DNA from: Epichloe hybrida
Taxonomy: Eukaryota; Ascomycota; Sordariomycetes; Hypocreales; Clavicipitaceae
Assembly (NCBI GenBank): GCA_019022495.1
Contig: JAFEKR010000006.1
Location: 868,001-932,000 of the forward strand
Reading direction: 5' to 3'
Length of the DNA: 64,000 nt
Position 1 is the stretch's first letter. The number at the start of each line of letters is the position of its first letter. The position numbers and the translations under genes were made by a program. Shown here piece by piece: positions 1 to 11,880 of this stretch. The notes below the pieces were generated by a model. That model did no database searches. It was given only the letters and a program-made list of their open reading frames with translations, and was not told the DNA's origin.

Positions 1-2834
1 TAGTATCAGAAAGGGACGCAACTCCTTGACTAGCCAGTAATAGCCAGGTACGATTTGGTAACGCTGAAGACGAAATGGCCGTCCCGGTGGTGAAGTCCAG
101 GAACGCGCCATGTCCGTGTTGTTGTCGAGATGACTGATCAGTGATGACTCGAGAATCAGATGGGTGGTTGTCAAGAAGGTTGGGGACGAAGATCGCACTA
201 GAGACGAATGAGGATTAGTCCGATTGTTCCTCCAGGCCTTGCCGACAGGGATTTGACAGATGGGTTGGGCTGGTTGGCAGTTGGTGGAGGCTCAAAAGGA
301 AAGAGCTCCAGCCGCTTCGTGCCCCTTGCCGCTTGCGCAACTTCGTCCATCCAACCTCACTTGGTCACGACTCACCACCTCCTCCCTTGACGCCCCTCTC
401 GAGGGCCGAAAAAAGAAAAGGCAACAACACCACTCCGATTGCCCAACCTGCCAGCCTTCCTGGCCGAGCCAATCGCCCCGTTCGCGAGCGCTGTCCACCT
501 ACTGACGACTTGTAATCAGGTTGGCAAGCGTTCTTTTTTCCCCAGCAAACAGCACAAGCCCGTCGGTTCGTCTGGTCCTTTTTGTCCCAAGGATGCCACC
601 ATTCTCCGTCTTCCCCACTCCTGCCTGTGAGCGAGGACATAAATCCTTGGCTGTTAAAATTGGTATCAAATGGCGGCGATTCAGTGCCCATGAACCAAGG
701 CGTTGGCCACTACGTCAGGAAACAAGCGAGAATCCGAGGCGATGATGACGGGCCTTTCTTCATACCTGAATACCTCATGAATTTCAGCGGAGAAATACAT
801 GACCCTGCACACGCTCTGCATAAGACACACAGAGACTAGACATCACATCTGGGGACGAAAAAGAAAGGGACATCCGCGTGTGGGCGAAGTACCTGTTGTT
901 CAGAGCGTCATGGCGAGCCACACTAGACTGCACGAACCGAGACTCGCCTAAGGTCTTGGCTCAGAGGTCGAAATGCTACGTACCGTTGTTTTTTCTACTC
1001 TCTCTTATGCAGTGTAAGTCGGGGCATGCTAGGAAGGCATCCACTACTATCAACGGTGGCGTCGATCACACCACACAATGTTCACAAAGGGCAGAAATGC
1101 ACTTGAAACCAACAATGGACAATGGACCACGCCCTGTCTATGTACGAGCTACAGCGCTTCCTGCTGCTTCGACCGGCTGGTCTCGACGGGTCAAGGAGCT
1201 TTACTTGGCAAATGGCCATGTCGACAGCCCCGCACCGCGACCTTTGCAGTTCGCTACCTGTAACGGACACGGTCCAGACTTCGGTTCGCTGTCAAGTCGG
1301 AGCAATTCTCGAGGCTATTTTGGGTTTGTTTGCTTGCCGTCACATCTGTTCAAAAATACATGGGGGGGGGGGGTAGTGATGTGCCGCAAACGGCCATGAA
1401 AGTTCATGTCAACCAGTGATTACACGTCCCGATGAAGCGGCAACCCTGGCATAAACCAGGTTGAAAGAACACCTGGCCAGCGCACTCTGACTGTCCAACC
1501 TGGCTCTGGCAAGGTGGGAAAGCCAGCCCACGGCTTGCCACTGGATATGACCTGGGCCCAGGTGGCTTTCTTAGTGCTGCAAAGTTTTCTCCGAGGGAGG
1601 AAATGTGAGTCGTGATGCTCGGAGCTTTGTAGCTCGAGACTATTGTATGGCAAATTATGGATTTGATACAGGGTCTTGTCCCTTGCTTCGCAATCCGCCG
1701 CGGTGGTTCACTCGGGGCGAATTGCGCGTAGTGGTAGGACAGGCCCTGAGGTCCCCGGAAACGTCGTCGATTGTACGGATGAGTCTGTTTGTGTTGGGCA
1801 CCCGGCCATGACCAATATAGATGGATGCGCATCGCGTCTCTATCTCTATTGTCTCTCCCTGCCCCGGTGGGCGGCACCCCGCCACTAGCCCGACTTGGTA
1901 ATCTCCTCCACAGCGACGTTGGGAATAATGAAGAGGCGTCGTCGGTGCAGCTGCAGTGCACAGGCCAGGCGAAGCAAGGCAAAGCCAGGCCAAGCAGAGG
2001 CCAACAAGCAGAGGCCAAGCAGAAGCCGGTTTGCAAGACTGCATCTGGCGGCGTCGGGACGACTTGTTTCTTTGTTTATCCGCCGCCGCAGGTACCGTTC
2101 ATCATGTCGATTTCTGCACGATGATCCACCCTGCTTTTCGATGGGGGGTTTATTTTTTATTTTTTTTTGGACTGGTCTCACCCTCCGCACCCTACGCCTA
2201 GTCAGGTCTCTGCTTTTTTGCCCGCCGGACCAGTTCAGCGCTGAGCAGGGGAAGGCATACACACAGACCCCCCTCCACATCGAGACAATCACTTGTCCTA
2301 CCCTCTTGCGCACTCCATCATGTTGATCCAGGTATCCAGGTATCCAGGTACCGTACAGTTCAGTTCTGTACAGTGCTCGCGAGAAAAGAAGAAAAATGGT
2401 GCGTTATTAGCAAAGTGATCAGACGCTGCCCGATTACCAGGGTCTCGACACCTCGTGGAGTACAAAAACAGGGCCCCCCTCTCGCCCTCGTGTTCGTGTC
2501 ATCGACCTGCCGAAGTCGTCAAGCAGCCGCTCCTTTATATGCTTGCCGTGCTCATCATATTTAGACGCATTCATAACCACTGAACCCACCTTCTCCCTCG
2601 TTTGCTCGCTCATCGAACCCTTTCGTGCCTTGAACAAGCTCACCAATTTGTTCGACCCACTGTCAGTCTTATATACAACTTACGCATCGACTTACATCAT
2701 TATATCGAGTTGGAAAATACACGGCCGACGTACGATTCTTCTGGGAGATATCGCTGTACAATGCACTCAACATTTCGAAGACCGCGGCAATGTGGCGACT
2801 CCTCGCCTGTCTGCAGTGGAAAGATGGGAATTAG
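1..2834. other. Gene-free 5' flank
   Basis: No coding region with convincing codon use or family similarity was seen on either strand. The stretch holds a G run near 1362-1373, an imprecise AGGCCAAGC-type repeat (about 1955-2030), a short tandem GGTATCCA repeat (about 2327-2352) and T-rich tracts near 2150-2170. The part from about 2540 looks like promoter and leader of the Myb-like gene downstream and may contain its unplaced first exon; an ATG in good context lies at 2761. Confidence 0.5.
2327..2352. repeat. Short tandem repeat GGTATCCA
   Basis: About three imperfect copies of an 8-bp unit in the intergenic region. No function is evident. Confidence 0.6.
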
Positions 2835-3886
2835 AGCCATAACTCATGTCGAGACCTCTACACCAAGGAGATTGTCAGACGACATTCCTTTCATCACTCT
2901 CCCCAAGCTCTCAAGTCACCCCCATACTCCACCTCAGTCGACATCTGGAAGCCCACGATTGAAAATCGAAGGTACGTTCCTCTCATTCGGCCTCTGACCT
3001 GTTAGCCCGACATATTTGTTAACTCCAAACCTCTCGCAGGCCCATTCTGAATGTGTCTAGGGATTGCTCGCCCCTTCCTAGCATTGCTCGACTGGAAGCT
3101 CCAAGTACAGCACCTGTCAAGCTTCCCAGCCTGGAGGAATTTGACCTTGGAGTTGAGGCATTGGCGAGATCGTATGGTCCTGCCCGGCCTTACACGCCCC
3201 CATCTCCTCTTCCTAGTCTGAGAAGAAGTTCCATGCTCCCCCAGTCAATGCCTCCCATGCCGGCCTATGCCTCCCAGGACAACTACTCACCCTATCACAT
3301 GAGCGACCCTTACCTGCGTGGCGGCTCTCACCTGGATGGGTACCCGAGCCCCCCACCAGACAGCGAGAACAGACACATTAATCAGAAGTACACTACCGAA
3401 GAGGGGGATTTCATCATCTATGCCTGGCATGACAAGAAGCTGAAATGGCAACGCATCAAGCAAGACTTCGCATCCATGTTCGGCAGAACTCCCGAGAGAA
3501 CAGTTCAGGGACTGCAGGCCTGGTACTATCGTATGAACCAAAGAATTCCCCTTTGGGACCAAGACGGCTGGTTGATTTTCGAGAACGAGGAAGACATGGA
3601 GCCCAAGCATATCAGCATCAAGTGCCGGGAGAGAGATAGCCAGGATAAGCCCATGGAGCCACTTGGCCTTGCACAGCGCTACCCGGAACGCGCCATCCAC
3701 TACTCTTGGGTAGACCCGGAGCTGAAGCGCAAATCGCAAGACTGGGGTATGTTATACATTCTTCCTGCCCAATATGATGTCTTTGCAGCACACTAATGTC
3801 TGTAACCAGCTGCCAAGAGGGCAATGCAGTACCGTGATAGACGTGAACGAAGAAAGAGAAAAGAACTGAGACGACTCAAGCTCTGA
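2835..3886 (+). CDS. Myb/SANT-like domain protein (5' end unresolved)
   Basis: Three coding blocks are visible: up to 2971, then 3040-3746 and 3810-3886, joined by GT-AG introns of 68 and 63 bp (donors GTACGT and GTATGT, acceptors CTCGCAG and AACCAG). The middle block starts with a Pro/Ser-rich segment. It then has a compact tryptophan-rich region (about 3380-3540, from YTTEEGDFIIYAW to LQAWYYRMN) that resembles the Myb/SANT-like fold of fungal DNA-binding proteins. The C terminus is very basic (repeats of Arg/Lys). Splice phase puts the first block in the frame that is open only from 2835 and has no ATG, so at least one upstream exon is missing. The competing frame that starts at ATG 2761 does not join in phase through the strong intron. 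A nuclear DNA-binding role is inferred. No named orthologue is recognised. Confidence 0.6.
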
Positions 3887-5079
3887 GCAATCACATCCTT
3901 TCACGAACATGACTCGGCGACGATAACTCTTTATTAACGACACGGCGTCCTTTTTTTTCTGTACAACACCCAGCCCTCTTATGGTAGGCGGTCGGACTTG
4001 TTCATATTTCCCTTTGTCTCCAGAAAAAAACAGCATTTACGACCTATGTTGATCCTGCGGGTCCTGCGTATTTTTTTCGGGCTATAGTATAGATACATCA
4101 ATCATGGTGGACTGACGAGGCCTTGACGACATCTTGGATTAGCGCTGCCAGTGTCTTTGGTCTTTGCTCTGATCCTGTTCCTGTGCACAATTTACTGTGG
4201 GTAAATCGGCCTACACGTACACTGTTCCATTTCTTCTTCTCTCGTTTCTATATATTTTTTCTCTCCAGTACACACCAAGAAAAACCCCAGGATGAAGGAG
4301 GTATGAGTGTGACGGTCTACGACGAAATGGCATGACGTCTGCACGCATAATGGCGTGCAACGAGTGTTTTCTCTTCTTCAGGCAATCTTGTACATTAGCC
4401 ACCAATTATATATATATTATGTTCACGCATCCTAAACTGAACTTCGTTTTGTGTCTGTGCAATCCCGACTTATTCTTGCCCATGTAGTTGACATTGTCAT
4501 CGTGGCGGCGAAGGGATGATGATGTTGGATGCCCGATATTTACTCTGGCAATGCTACTCTACCTCGTGCCCTGTAATGTCCTGTGCCGCAATCGGGATTT
4601 ACATTCACGGAACGTGTTGTTCGATCAAATGCAACAGAGGCAGGCAGGTAAAGTACAGTGCTCCACCTCGTTCCATAAAAGCTATGATTCGCGGCATATA
4701 AATAGGCAAGCGATGACGCTGAGCAACTTCTTGCAAACATGCACGATGACTTGCGGTCGCTGGCTGACCATAGCTTCGTCCACCAGACCTTGTTCAACCG
4801 GCCGTGCGATGCACGACTAGTTTGCACGTTCTCTATTTGCGGGAAATTCGTGAACTCTACCGAATGTTTTTCTCTTCTTGGATCGCAACGTGGCTCGTGT
4901 GGTGGAAAAGGTGTGCGATCCTTGCTGAGACGTGAGAGCATGGTGTGCGCGCGCATGGCTCGCTCTGGTTGGGATGTTGTTCATGGGTGATGGTGATGGT
5001 GGAGCTGGCCATGTAGTCCTGCATGATGGGATCGCAAATGTCTGTCCATCAGTCGAATGCGATCTGAAGCGGTACTTTT
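3887..5079. other. Intergenic, convergent 3' ends
   Basis: Lies between the 3' ends of the Myb-like gene (+) and IWR1 (-). It contains AT-rich stretches and poly-T tracts (for example 3951-3960) suitable for 3' processing. No coding region is supported. Confidence 0.5.
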
Positions 5080-6565
5080 CTACCGATATTGAAACGCCGA
5101 ATTTCGTTTCATGAATTCTCTGATGCGAGCCATCCTGGCGTCATCGTCCTCGTCTGCATCGCCTTCCAGGACCATCTCGTCTTGTTCTTCATAGAGATCG
5201 TTTTCGAATTCCTTAATGTTGTCCAAATCCTCATCGTCAGAGTTGTTCCCCTGGCCGAATACGTAGGCCTAACGCCCGTATTCATCGCCAGAGTCTGCTT
5301 CATCCTCTGGATAATCGGCGGCGTAGTAGTTCTCCGCTATCCAGAAGGTAAGTATTGATAGCAACTATCATTCTTCTGGGTCCCGGGGCTCGGGCGAGAC
5401 AAGTCATTGTGCGCAAGTGATGGGTAGGTTTGACTTACCATTTTCGTCTTCGTCATCCTCTCCCAGCTCTTCATCGTCGTCGAGCTCCGAGCCAAAGAAG
5501 AACATGCTCTTCTCCTTCTCATCGAGCACCAAGATGCCGACATCTGTAGGCAGCACGTCCAGTGCGACTGAGTGTGCAGGAATACGAACATATTCTTCAA
5601 TGATCCATTCGTCGTCGTCGTCGTCGTCGTCGTCATCACTGAGGTCGCTCATTGCATCATCAATTTGCCTTGTTGGTTTTTGGACGGCCAGACCTGGGTG
5701 TCGTTCATTGTAACGCTTCGCAGGGCTTTTTGGCTTGAAGCGTAGCGGCCGATTCTCCTGTTCCATATTTTGCAAGTTGGCGCCGAGCTCGTTCAGAACC
5801 CACCGGTTCATGTCATTGGCTATCTTTTCCATGTCCTCGTTGTGACGATTCATAAGGGATTCAGGCAAGGGTGTTCCGATTGATGGCTGCTGCTCTGGTG
5901 TTGTTGTTGTTCTTGCTGCTGCTGCTGGACGGGCTTTACCTGCTGCTATCCCTGGTCGCTTGAGCTGTCGCTGTTCTACCATGGTTTCTTCAGGAGTCGC
6001 ATCGGGAGTGCTCGTCCTACTCTCAACTTTCGCGGACGATTGTCCTGCTGCAAGGCTTCGTCGAGTTTTCGGTATCATTTTTTTTCGAGCCCCTTCGACA
6101 AATACGGCTGGGCTGTATCGGTTTTTCTTCGAAACGCCACCTGAACCTACGTTTTGATTCGTGCTTTTGGCGAGCATAGTTCGGGACACATGAAATCTCC
6201 GGGGCTCAAGAAGCCCTGCGGCGCTTGTCGGGCGCTTCTCCGGTTTCTGAGATGCTTGACCCCCATTCTGTCTTCCATTGGGGCTCTGCGCATCGTCTGG
6301 CCTTGATACGTGAATGACGGGTTGTGTATACTTGCTGTCCAGTGCGAGCCGAGGAGTTGTAGTTTCTCGTCTTTGGTAGGCCCAATCGCGTCCACTGCGA
6401 TGCCTTTTTGATGAATCCTGGTCAAATTCTAGTCATGGTCAGACAAGCAAGCGGACATGCGGAAACAAGAGGACAGCTTGACGAGAGGGCCGTACGAAGA
6501 AAGGTCACAGGCGTTTCCTGTACCCGCTTGCGCTTGACGCGGATGAGCTGCGGCGGGATTGACAT
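5080..6565 (-). CDS. IWR1-like RNA polymerase II nuclear import factor, with in-frame TAG
   Basis: Iwr1 binds assembled RNA polymerase II and brings it into the nucleus. Exons on the minus strand are 6565-6496, 6428-5439 and 5336-5080, with introns of 67 and 102 bp (donors GTACGG and GTAAGT). The N terminus MSIPPQLIRVKRKR is the typical Iwr1 start with its basic nuclear-import signal, followed after intron 1 by the conserved FLQFDQDSSKRHRS. The middle is low complexity with a run of Asp codons (near 5608-5634). Exon 3 carries the conserved acidic domain, with ENYYAADYPEDE and then SDDEDLD. Between these halves, after DEYGR, codon 376 is TAG (5271-5269). The frame stays open and conserved for 61 more codons, to a TAG at 5082-5080. 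As written the protein stops at 375 aa; without the stop it would be 438. A sequence error, a recent nonsense mutation or readthrough are all possible. Confidence 0.85.
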
Positions 6566-7181
6566 TATAGAGATGCGGGCGCCGAGGAGGCATGTACAAC
6601 AAATGGCAGATTTACACAATGAGGCATGAGGCAGGTGAAAGCTGCGCCACTGAGGAATTCGGTGGAATTTTTGACATGCGATGGAAATGTGGGGAGCTAC
6701 GTTGTCGTCGGTGTCGGCTGCGCCTCTTTATTCGTGCAACGTAATATATACGTCAAAGCCCATAATATGTATGTAGATGGCGTGGAGAGACGATCCACAA
6801 TTGTGCTGGCAACACGTGCATATGGCGTATGTGGTGTCACGCTAACGCCACCAAACCACCGACGTTTACAACTTGGCTGCGCAAGACTGGGCTTCGATAT
6901 GTACATTTTCTTTGCGAACCGGGCCATGACGTCCCATTCGAGGCGCCCGATTCTGAAGGCGGGGAAGCAGCAGGCTGGACCACCATAGCCTTCCTTTATT
7001 ACCTTTCCCATCCTTCCATCGGTCGACTGTTTGACGACTTGAAAAACTCTCAAAATCCTCTCCCCCGAATCCTTACAACTTTACAAGTACACCTAGACGC
7101 CCAACCAGCCGCCATCTTCAGACCACGTGTTTTTGCCTTTCTCATAGCACTGCTAATTCTGGATACGCCCCTCTTGCAATC
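6566..7181. other. Divergent intergenic region IWR1 / glycogen-binding gene
   Basis: Shared upstream region of two divergently transcribed genes, about 0.6 kb. No RNA gene or additional coding exon was seen. Open frames here lack conserved features. Confidence 0.5.
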
Positions 7182-8411
7182 ATGTCAACGGGCAAAACAA
7201 CCGTCACTGTCAGCTATCGAAGAAGAGGTCTTGCACCTCCCGTTTTCGTGGCTGGCTCATTCGCAGACCCGCAGTGGGAGCTTCAAGAGATGCATAGCGT
7301 GACAGATGAGTCCGGAGAGCATCACTTCGCTATTCAGATCCCCGTGGAGCCCGGAAAGGAATACCTGTATAAATTCAGAGCCGGTAGTGGACATGACTGG
7401 TTTCTTGATGAGCACGCCACAATTTGTTTGTAGCCTGTATTTGAAAGTACGCCTTGAAGACGAATACTAGCTGACGATCTATAGCCCACGATCATCTCGG
7501 ACAACGTTGTAATCTTCTCCGAGTGCCCGTTAATAGCAACACTGGGGACAGAATCCCCACGCCTGTTGTTGAGGCTACAGAACAGTGTAGCAGTCGAGCA
7601 GCCGCAGGAGGAAACCCGGCTATCGCGGCTTCAGGCCCCAAGTCATTGCCATCTAACGTGTTCCGGGACAAGACGATAGACGCAGAACAAAGATCCGGGA
7701 CTCCCGTCAAGCAAGTGGCAGCGGTTGCTGCTGAAGTTGCCGACACGGCTGCAAAACTGGACAGTGTGAGTGCCTTTGACCCCTTTGACAGTAAAAGGTC
7801 CGTCTATCCTGACATTCACACTGATCGCTTAGTAGCATATTCTCAAGCCATCGCCCCTGGTGCTGCCACGGGATGATGCATCTACGGACGAAACGACAGA
7901 GCAACAAATTGATACCCCTCTTTTCGCGCATGAATCCTTTGGTGCCCACGAATTTGTCGGCGCTGGGTTCGATCATAATAATGTTGTAAAAACCTCGGGA
8001 TCACCAACGTCTCTGCCATCGGATAGCGGAGGAAGCGTTGTTTGTGACGATGTGGATATCGCCGACCCCACAGTAGAGAAATTTCCATCCGATAGAGAGT
8101 CAGTGCTTGATACTTTGAGAAAGATTCAGTCAAGTGCAGAAGAGGGGCGAGCTAGTCTGGACGATGGACAGCACTCCGCCGTAACAACATCAGGGGGGGC
8201 GAGCGTGGACTCGTCAGAGGAAAACGACTTCTCCCTAGGTCCCTCGCCATCAAGGAGGAGAGATACCAGAACATCGCGGGGTAGTTTCGGTCGCCCTATA
8301 TCTGCAGTATCGTTGAGCTGTATCGCCGAGGAACCAAAAGCCCCGGAAGATGCAAACGCTTTGTTGAAACATGGGGAAAGTAAGAAAAGTCAAGCAGTCT
8401 CCACAATGTAG
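7182..8411 (+). CDS. AMPK-type glycogen-binding (CBM48-like) domain protein, Crp1/Mdg1-like
   Basis: Exons are 7182-7425, 7485-7765 and 7836-8411 (introns 59 and 70 bp; the second donor is GTGAGT), encoding 366 aa. Residues 1 to about 95 form an early-set/CBM48 domain like the glycogen-binding module of AMPK beta subunits. Visible marks are VSYRRRGLAPPVFVAGSF, the WELQEM strand, EPGKEYLYKFR, then, after intron 1, a segment ending NLLRVPVN. The rest is Ser/Asp/Glu-rich and looks disordered. The layout (one N-terminal AMPK1-CBM domain plus a long disordered tail) matches the yeast Crp1/Mdg1 family, whose members act in pheromone signalling or bind cruciform DNA. The function here is only inferred. 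The start is the first ATG in the domain frame. Confidence 0.8.
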
Positions 8412-8820
8412 TAGCAGCGAGGGCATCGATGACGATGGGGGCTTGACAATGAACACGGACTAGGCATAAGTTTGTTAAGATGGAGAAAAATCGAGCAGTG
8501 CTGTTTGTTCATTTTTGATGGTGTTCCCGCCAGTTCCTGTGGTTTGATCGTGTAGCAGCAGATAATACAACCTTGGGTCTTGAACAAACCATATAGTCAT
8601 TGGCGTTCTTGAAGTAATTCAGACCATCGAAATTGGTGTTGCTTGTATGAGAGTGCGGAGACGATGCGGGCGAATCTCCCCGTGGGCAAGGGGTCAAGGG
8701 GAGCAGGAGGCGAGTTGTGATGAAAAGCTATTTGAGGGTGATTTGGAGAGAGGATGTACAATAAAATTAGTGAAACGGTTGAGTTATTCATATTTGGGAC
8801 TTCCTACTACGCTGCTACCC
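8412..8820. other. Intergenic
   Basis: 3' flank of the glycogen-binding gene. Nothing coding or structural was recognised. Confidence 0.4.
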
Positions 8821-9210
8821 CTGCAAAGAGTGACCGGCATCACCGGTATCCTGGCCCATCTTGACCAGGTTCGACTCTCCGCCAACTCCCTCTCCTGACC
8901 GTCCGAAAACCGCAAAATTCAGGCCTTCGATCCAGTTCTTCAGCCTATGTAGATGCCCTCGGTAGCCGGGTTGGGATTGTCGATCTTACCAGGGGGGGCT
9001 TTTGGAACCGTTTTCTTATTCGGGCCATCCTCTTGGTTGGCGATTGTGTTCGAGCTGGAGCGATTTAATGCCTCAAATAGTCGATGCCCGCGGGGTTCAC
9101 GATGGCTGCACGGAAGGTGTCCATTTGTACGGACTGAGTTGTATGTACGGAGTATTGCTCTCCGGCTCAAGCAACCTGAGAGGAGGAGTGGCGACGGCCC
9201 CACTCATACC
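8821..9210 (-). other. Possible small unrecognised gene next to the LTR
   Basis: The minus strand shows two stretches with coding-like GC-rich third positions. One runs from about 9050 to 8940 and ends in ...GKIDNPNPATEGIYIG and a stop. The other runs from about 8941 to 8821, is in a different frame (LKNWIEGLNFAVFG ... GDAGHSLQ) and ends in TAG. A GTAAGA...CTACATAG intron-like segment sits between them, but the phases do not join cleanly. No family is recognised and no convincing start was found. Before the retroelement landed, this segment would have faced MRH4 across a short divergent promoter. Confidence 0.2.
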
Positions 9211-9269
9211 CCCAGCCCCCCAAGCCGTTGATTGGTCCCGTCCGTGCTTGCTCCAAAGCTGCCAAGGGT

Positions 9270-9386
9270 TGAAAGTTGACCAAAAGTTGATGGGGTAAAT
9301 AATGCTTGTATTCCTCAAGTTCTCTAGCTAGTGCAGCCCTATATAACTATAATTATCCATTACCTAATACATTCCCTACCTTAATA
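9270..9386 (-). repeat. Left LTR (3' LTR of the element)
   Basis: 117 bp, beginning TGAAAGTTGACC; the terminal CA of this end is now TA. It matches the right LTR except for nine positions, all transitions. The four positions where this copy carries the T or A are all at index 71 or higher, on the side facing the element body. Confidence 0.93.
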
Positions 9387-10299
9387 GGCTAGCTATTTTT
9401 AAATAATAGTGTTAACCTTAACACTAAGAATACTAAGGATTACTATCTTCTTCTTACCTAAGCTTTAAGTCCTTATTCTAATTTATCTCTAGATTTTATT
9501 TTGCCTTATCCTAGGTGTTTAATCTTAGTAGTTAGAGTCTTTCCTATTATAGGATATAAATCTTTAGATTATTAATATAGATTTTCTATTAGACCCCTTT
9601 ACTAAGTAATTTCACTTAGTATATAACTAATAATAACTTCTTTACTACTCTTAAAAGTCTTCCCTAGGACTTATAGAATTTACCTTTTAGCTTATATTCT
9701 TTATCTATTTTCTCCTATACTATATTACTTACTTTAAAACTCCTTAGGGGCTTAGTTAGGTCTTTATAATTATTTACCTTTTAGGTCTAAACTAATTCCC
9801 TTTATTTTTCTCTAGTATTTATATTTTATAAATTAGTCTCTTTAATTAAAGTTAGATCTTTATTCTCCTTTTTGCCTAGTAATACTTCTTTATCTATTCC
9901 CTAGTGCTTAGAAAATAGTTTAAAACCTAATATAGATATTACTAGAGTTATTCCTATGCTAGATATATACTAATTATTTAAGATAACTATAATATTTAGT
10001 ATAGTTTAGTCCTAATACTTTAATGAAGTTCTATTTTATTTTATAGCCTATTTTATTAGCTATTACTTTACTAATCTAATATTACGCTTTACTAGCCTTA
10101 TAGATAAAGGATATAATATAGGCCTAAATAAAATATATATCCTATATTTCTTAGCTATTATAGTGAAATTTAAGTTCTTAAAATAAGAACTATTATTATA
10201 GTAAATTCCCTATAGCTAGCTAAAGATAAAACTCTAATATTTACTTTAGGTTTTAATTACTAAGTCCCCTATAGCCTCCTTATAGGATTATCCTAGTAT

Positions 10300-11880
10300 A
10301 AACCTAAATATATAATTAACTATAATTAAAATATAGGTATCTCTATTCTTTACTCTAGGAGTTATTAGACTTAAATAATCTATAGTTACTATCCCTTATA
10401 GTTCTAGAATTATAACTATCTTTGGTATAGCTCTAGATAAGCGCGTACTTATTTATTAGTAAATAAGGCAAGATTAGCAATAAGAGTTAATATCTTTTAT
10501 CCTATCTAGCTAGAAGTATTTTCCTTAGAGTTTTTATATTATAATAGTAATGCTAAAGTGTTTAGTAGTATTATAGGCTTATTAGAGTTTTATTAGAATA
10601 TCCTTAGATAAAATACACTCTAAAAGTAATTTATCTTACTTTATATAGTATAATATTTAATTAAAGATTTAGAATTTTAGGGATTAATATTATATTAGTT
10701 TTTACTATTTAGTTAGTATAGTTTAGTGCTTATAGACTATAGCTATTAGAATTTCCCTATACTATTTAGACTTAAACTAGTCTTATAGTTTTAATAAGAT
10801 TCTATTAGAAACCTCCTAGTTTAACTCCCCTCCCTCTAGTAAAACTATTTCTATATTTATTAAGATAAGGATAGGATAACCTTTTATTATAGGGATAACG
10901 TCCACTCCTATTCTCCTTATTACCTCTAGAGGTTTTAATTAAAGGTTATCTAGAAGTTAAGATATTCTATTCGTAATAACTATGATTTTAGTTATATTAG
11001 GTTAGTATATGTATTTAACATTTGATTCTTATAGGATATTTACCTAATAAGTGACTTTGCTATAGATCTCTGCTAAATTCGCTATTAAGTTAATAATTCC
11101 TTTGTAATTAGTGTACACTTTTAAGGCATATAGGGATTTATTTACAAGCTATTTTGTTTCTTTTAGCCCTACTACTATAGCTAGTATTTCCTTTTCTAGT
11201 ATTAAGTATCTTTTCTTAGTGTCCCTAAGTTTATAGGAAAGCTATATAATAATTCTAACTTTATTAAAGTTAGAATCTATTACTATTATCCTAGCTTCTA
11301 TATCCTTTATCTAAAATAAAACCCTACCTATTCTAGTATTAGAAGCGTCTATTACTAAATAGAATTACACCCCTAGCTAGGCTCTAAATATAGTATTCTC
11401 CTAAATACTATTATAAATCTTAAGCAAAGCTTACTAAGCTTTATTTATTTATATTAGTTTCTCCCTTAAAATCTTTTCCTTCTAAACTAACTATTTTCCT
11501 ATCTTTATAGTCTTAAATATTTCCTAGAAAAACGCCTTCTTAATAGTAACCACTAAGTTTAATTTACTAGGAATAAACTTTTAGAGAAATAGTATAAGGT
11601 AAATAAGTACTAAGATCTTATCCTATATCTTTAGAGGCTAATTAGTAAACTACTTAGCTAGATTAGTAAATCTTTTACGGTGTTTCTAAGCTAGTCTAAT
11701 CTTCCTATCTTTTAATAAGTAGCCTATATAATTTACCTTAGATATAAATAAAGTAGTTTTATGTCCGCTTAATCTAATTAGTGCCCACGTAACATAAGGG
11801 AAATATTACTTCTATAGGAAGTTAAAGTAATCTTCCTAGGTCTTAGAGCCTATATAGTAGTTATTAATATAAATTAAGAA
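10300..11880 (-). pseudogene. Pol relic: reverse transcriptase, RNase H, integrase
   Basis: The reverse-transcriptase active site is visible as FLIYINNYYIGSK; the paired catalytic aspartates (usually YxDD) read Asn-Asn at 11865-11860. RNase H follows with an IDASNTRIG strand (first Asp codon 11349-11347) and EKEILAIV near 11190. The integrase zinc region shows YC-X-SC near 10460-10480 with stops at Trp and Arg/Gln positions. The integrase core shows TIDYLSLI and VNYIFRF near 10390-10300. The motifs lie in frames interrupted by stops. Confidence 0.8.

Noticed and set aside
1404..2036. 210-codon open frame on the minus strand
   Set aside because: Lacks conserved features, has an unusual Cys/Trp/Pro composition and overlaps other equal-quality frames; likely chance in GC-rich DNA.
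5608..5634. Trinucleotide array (GTC on the plus strand) as an independent repeat element
   Set aside because: It is the Asp-codon run of IWR1.
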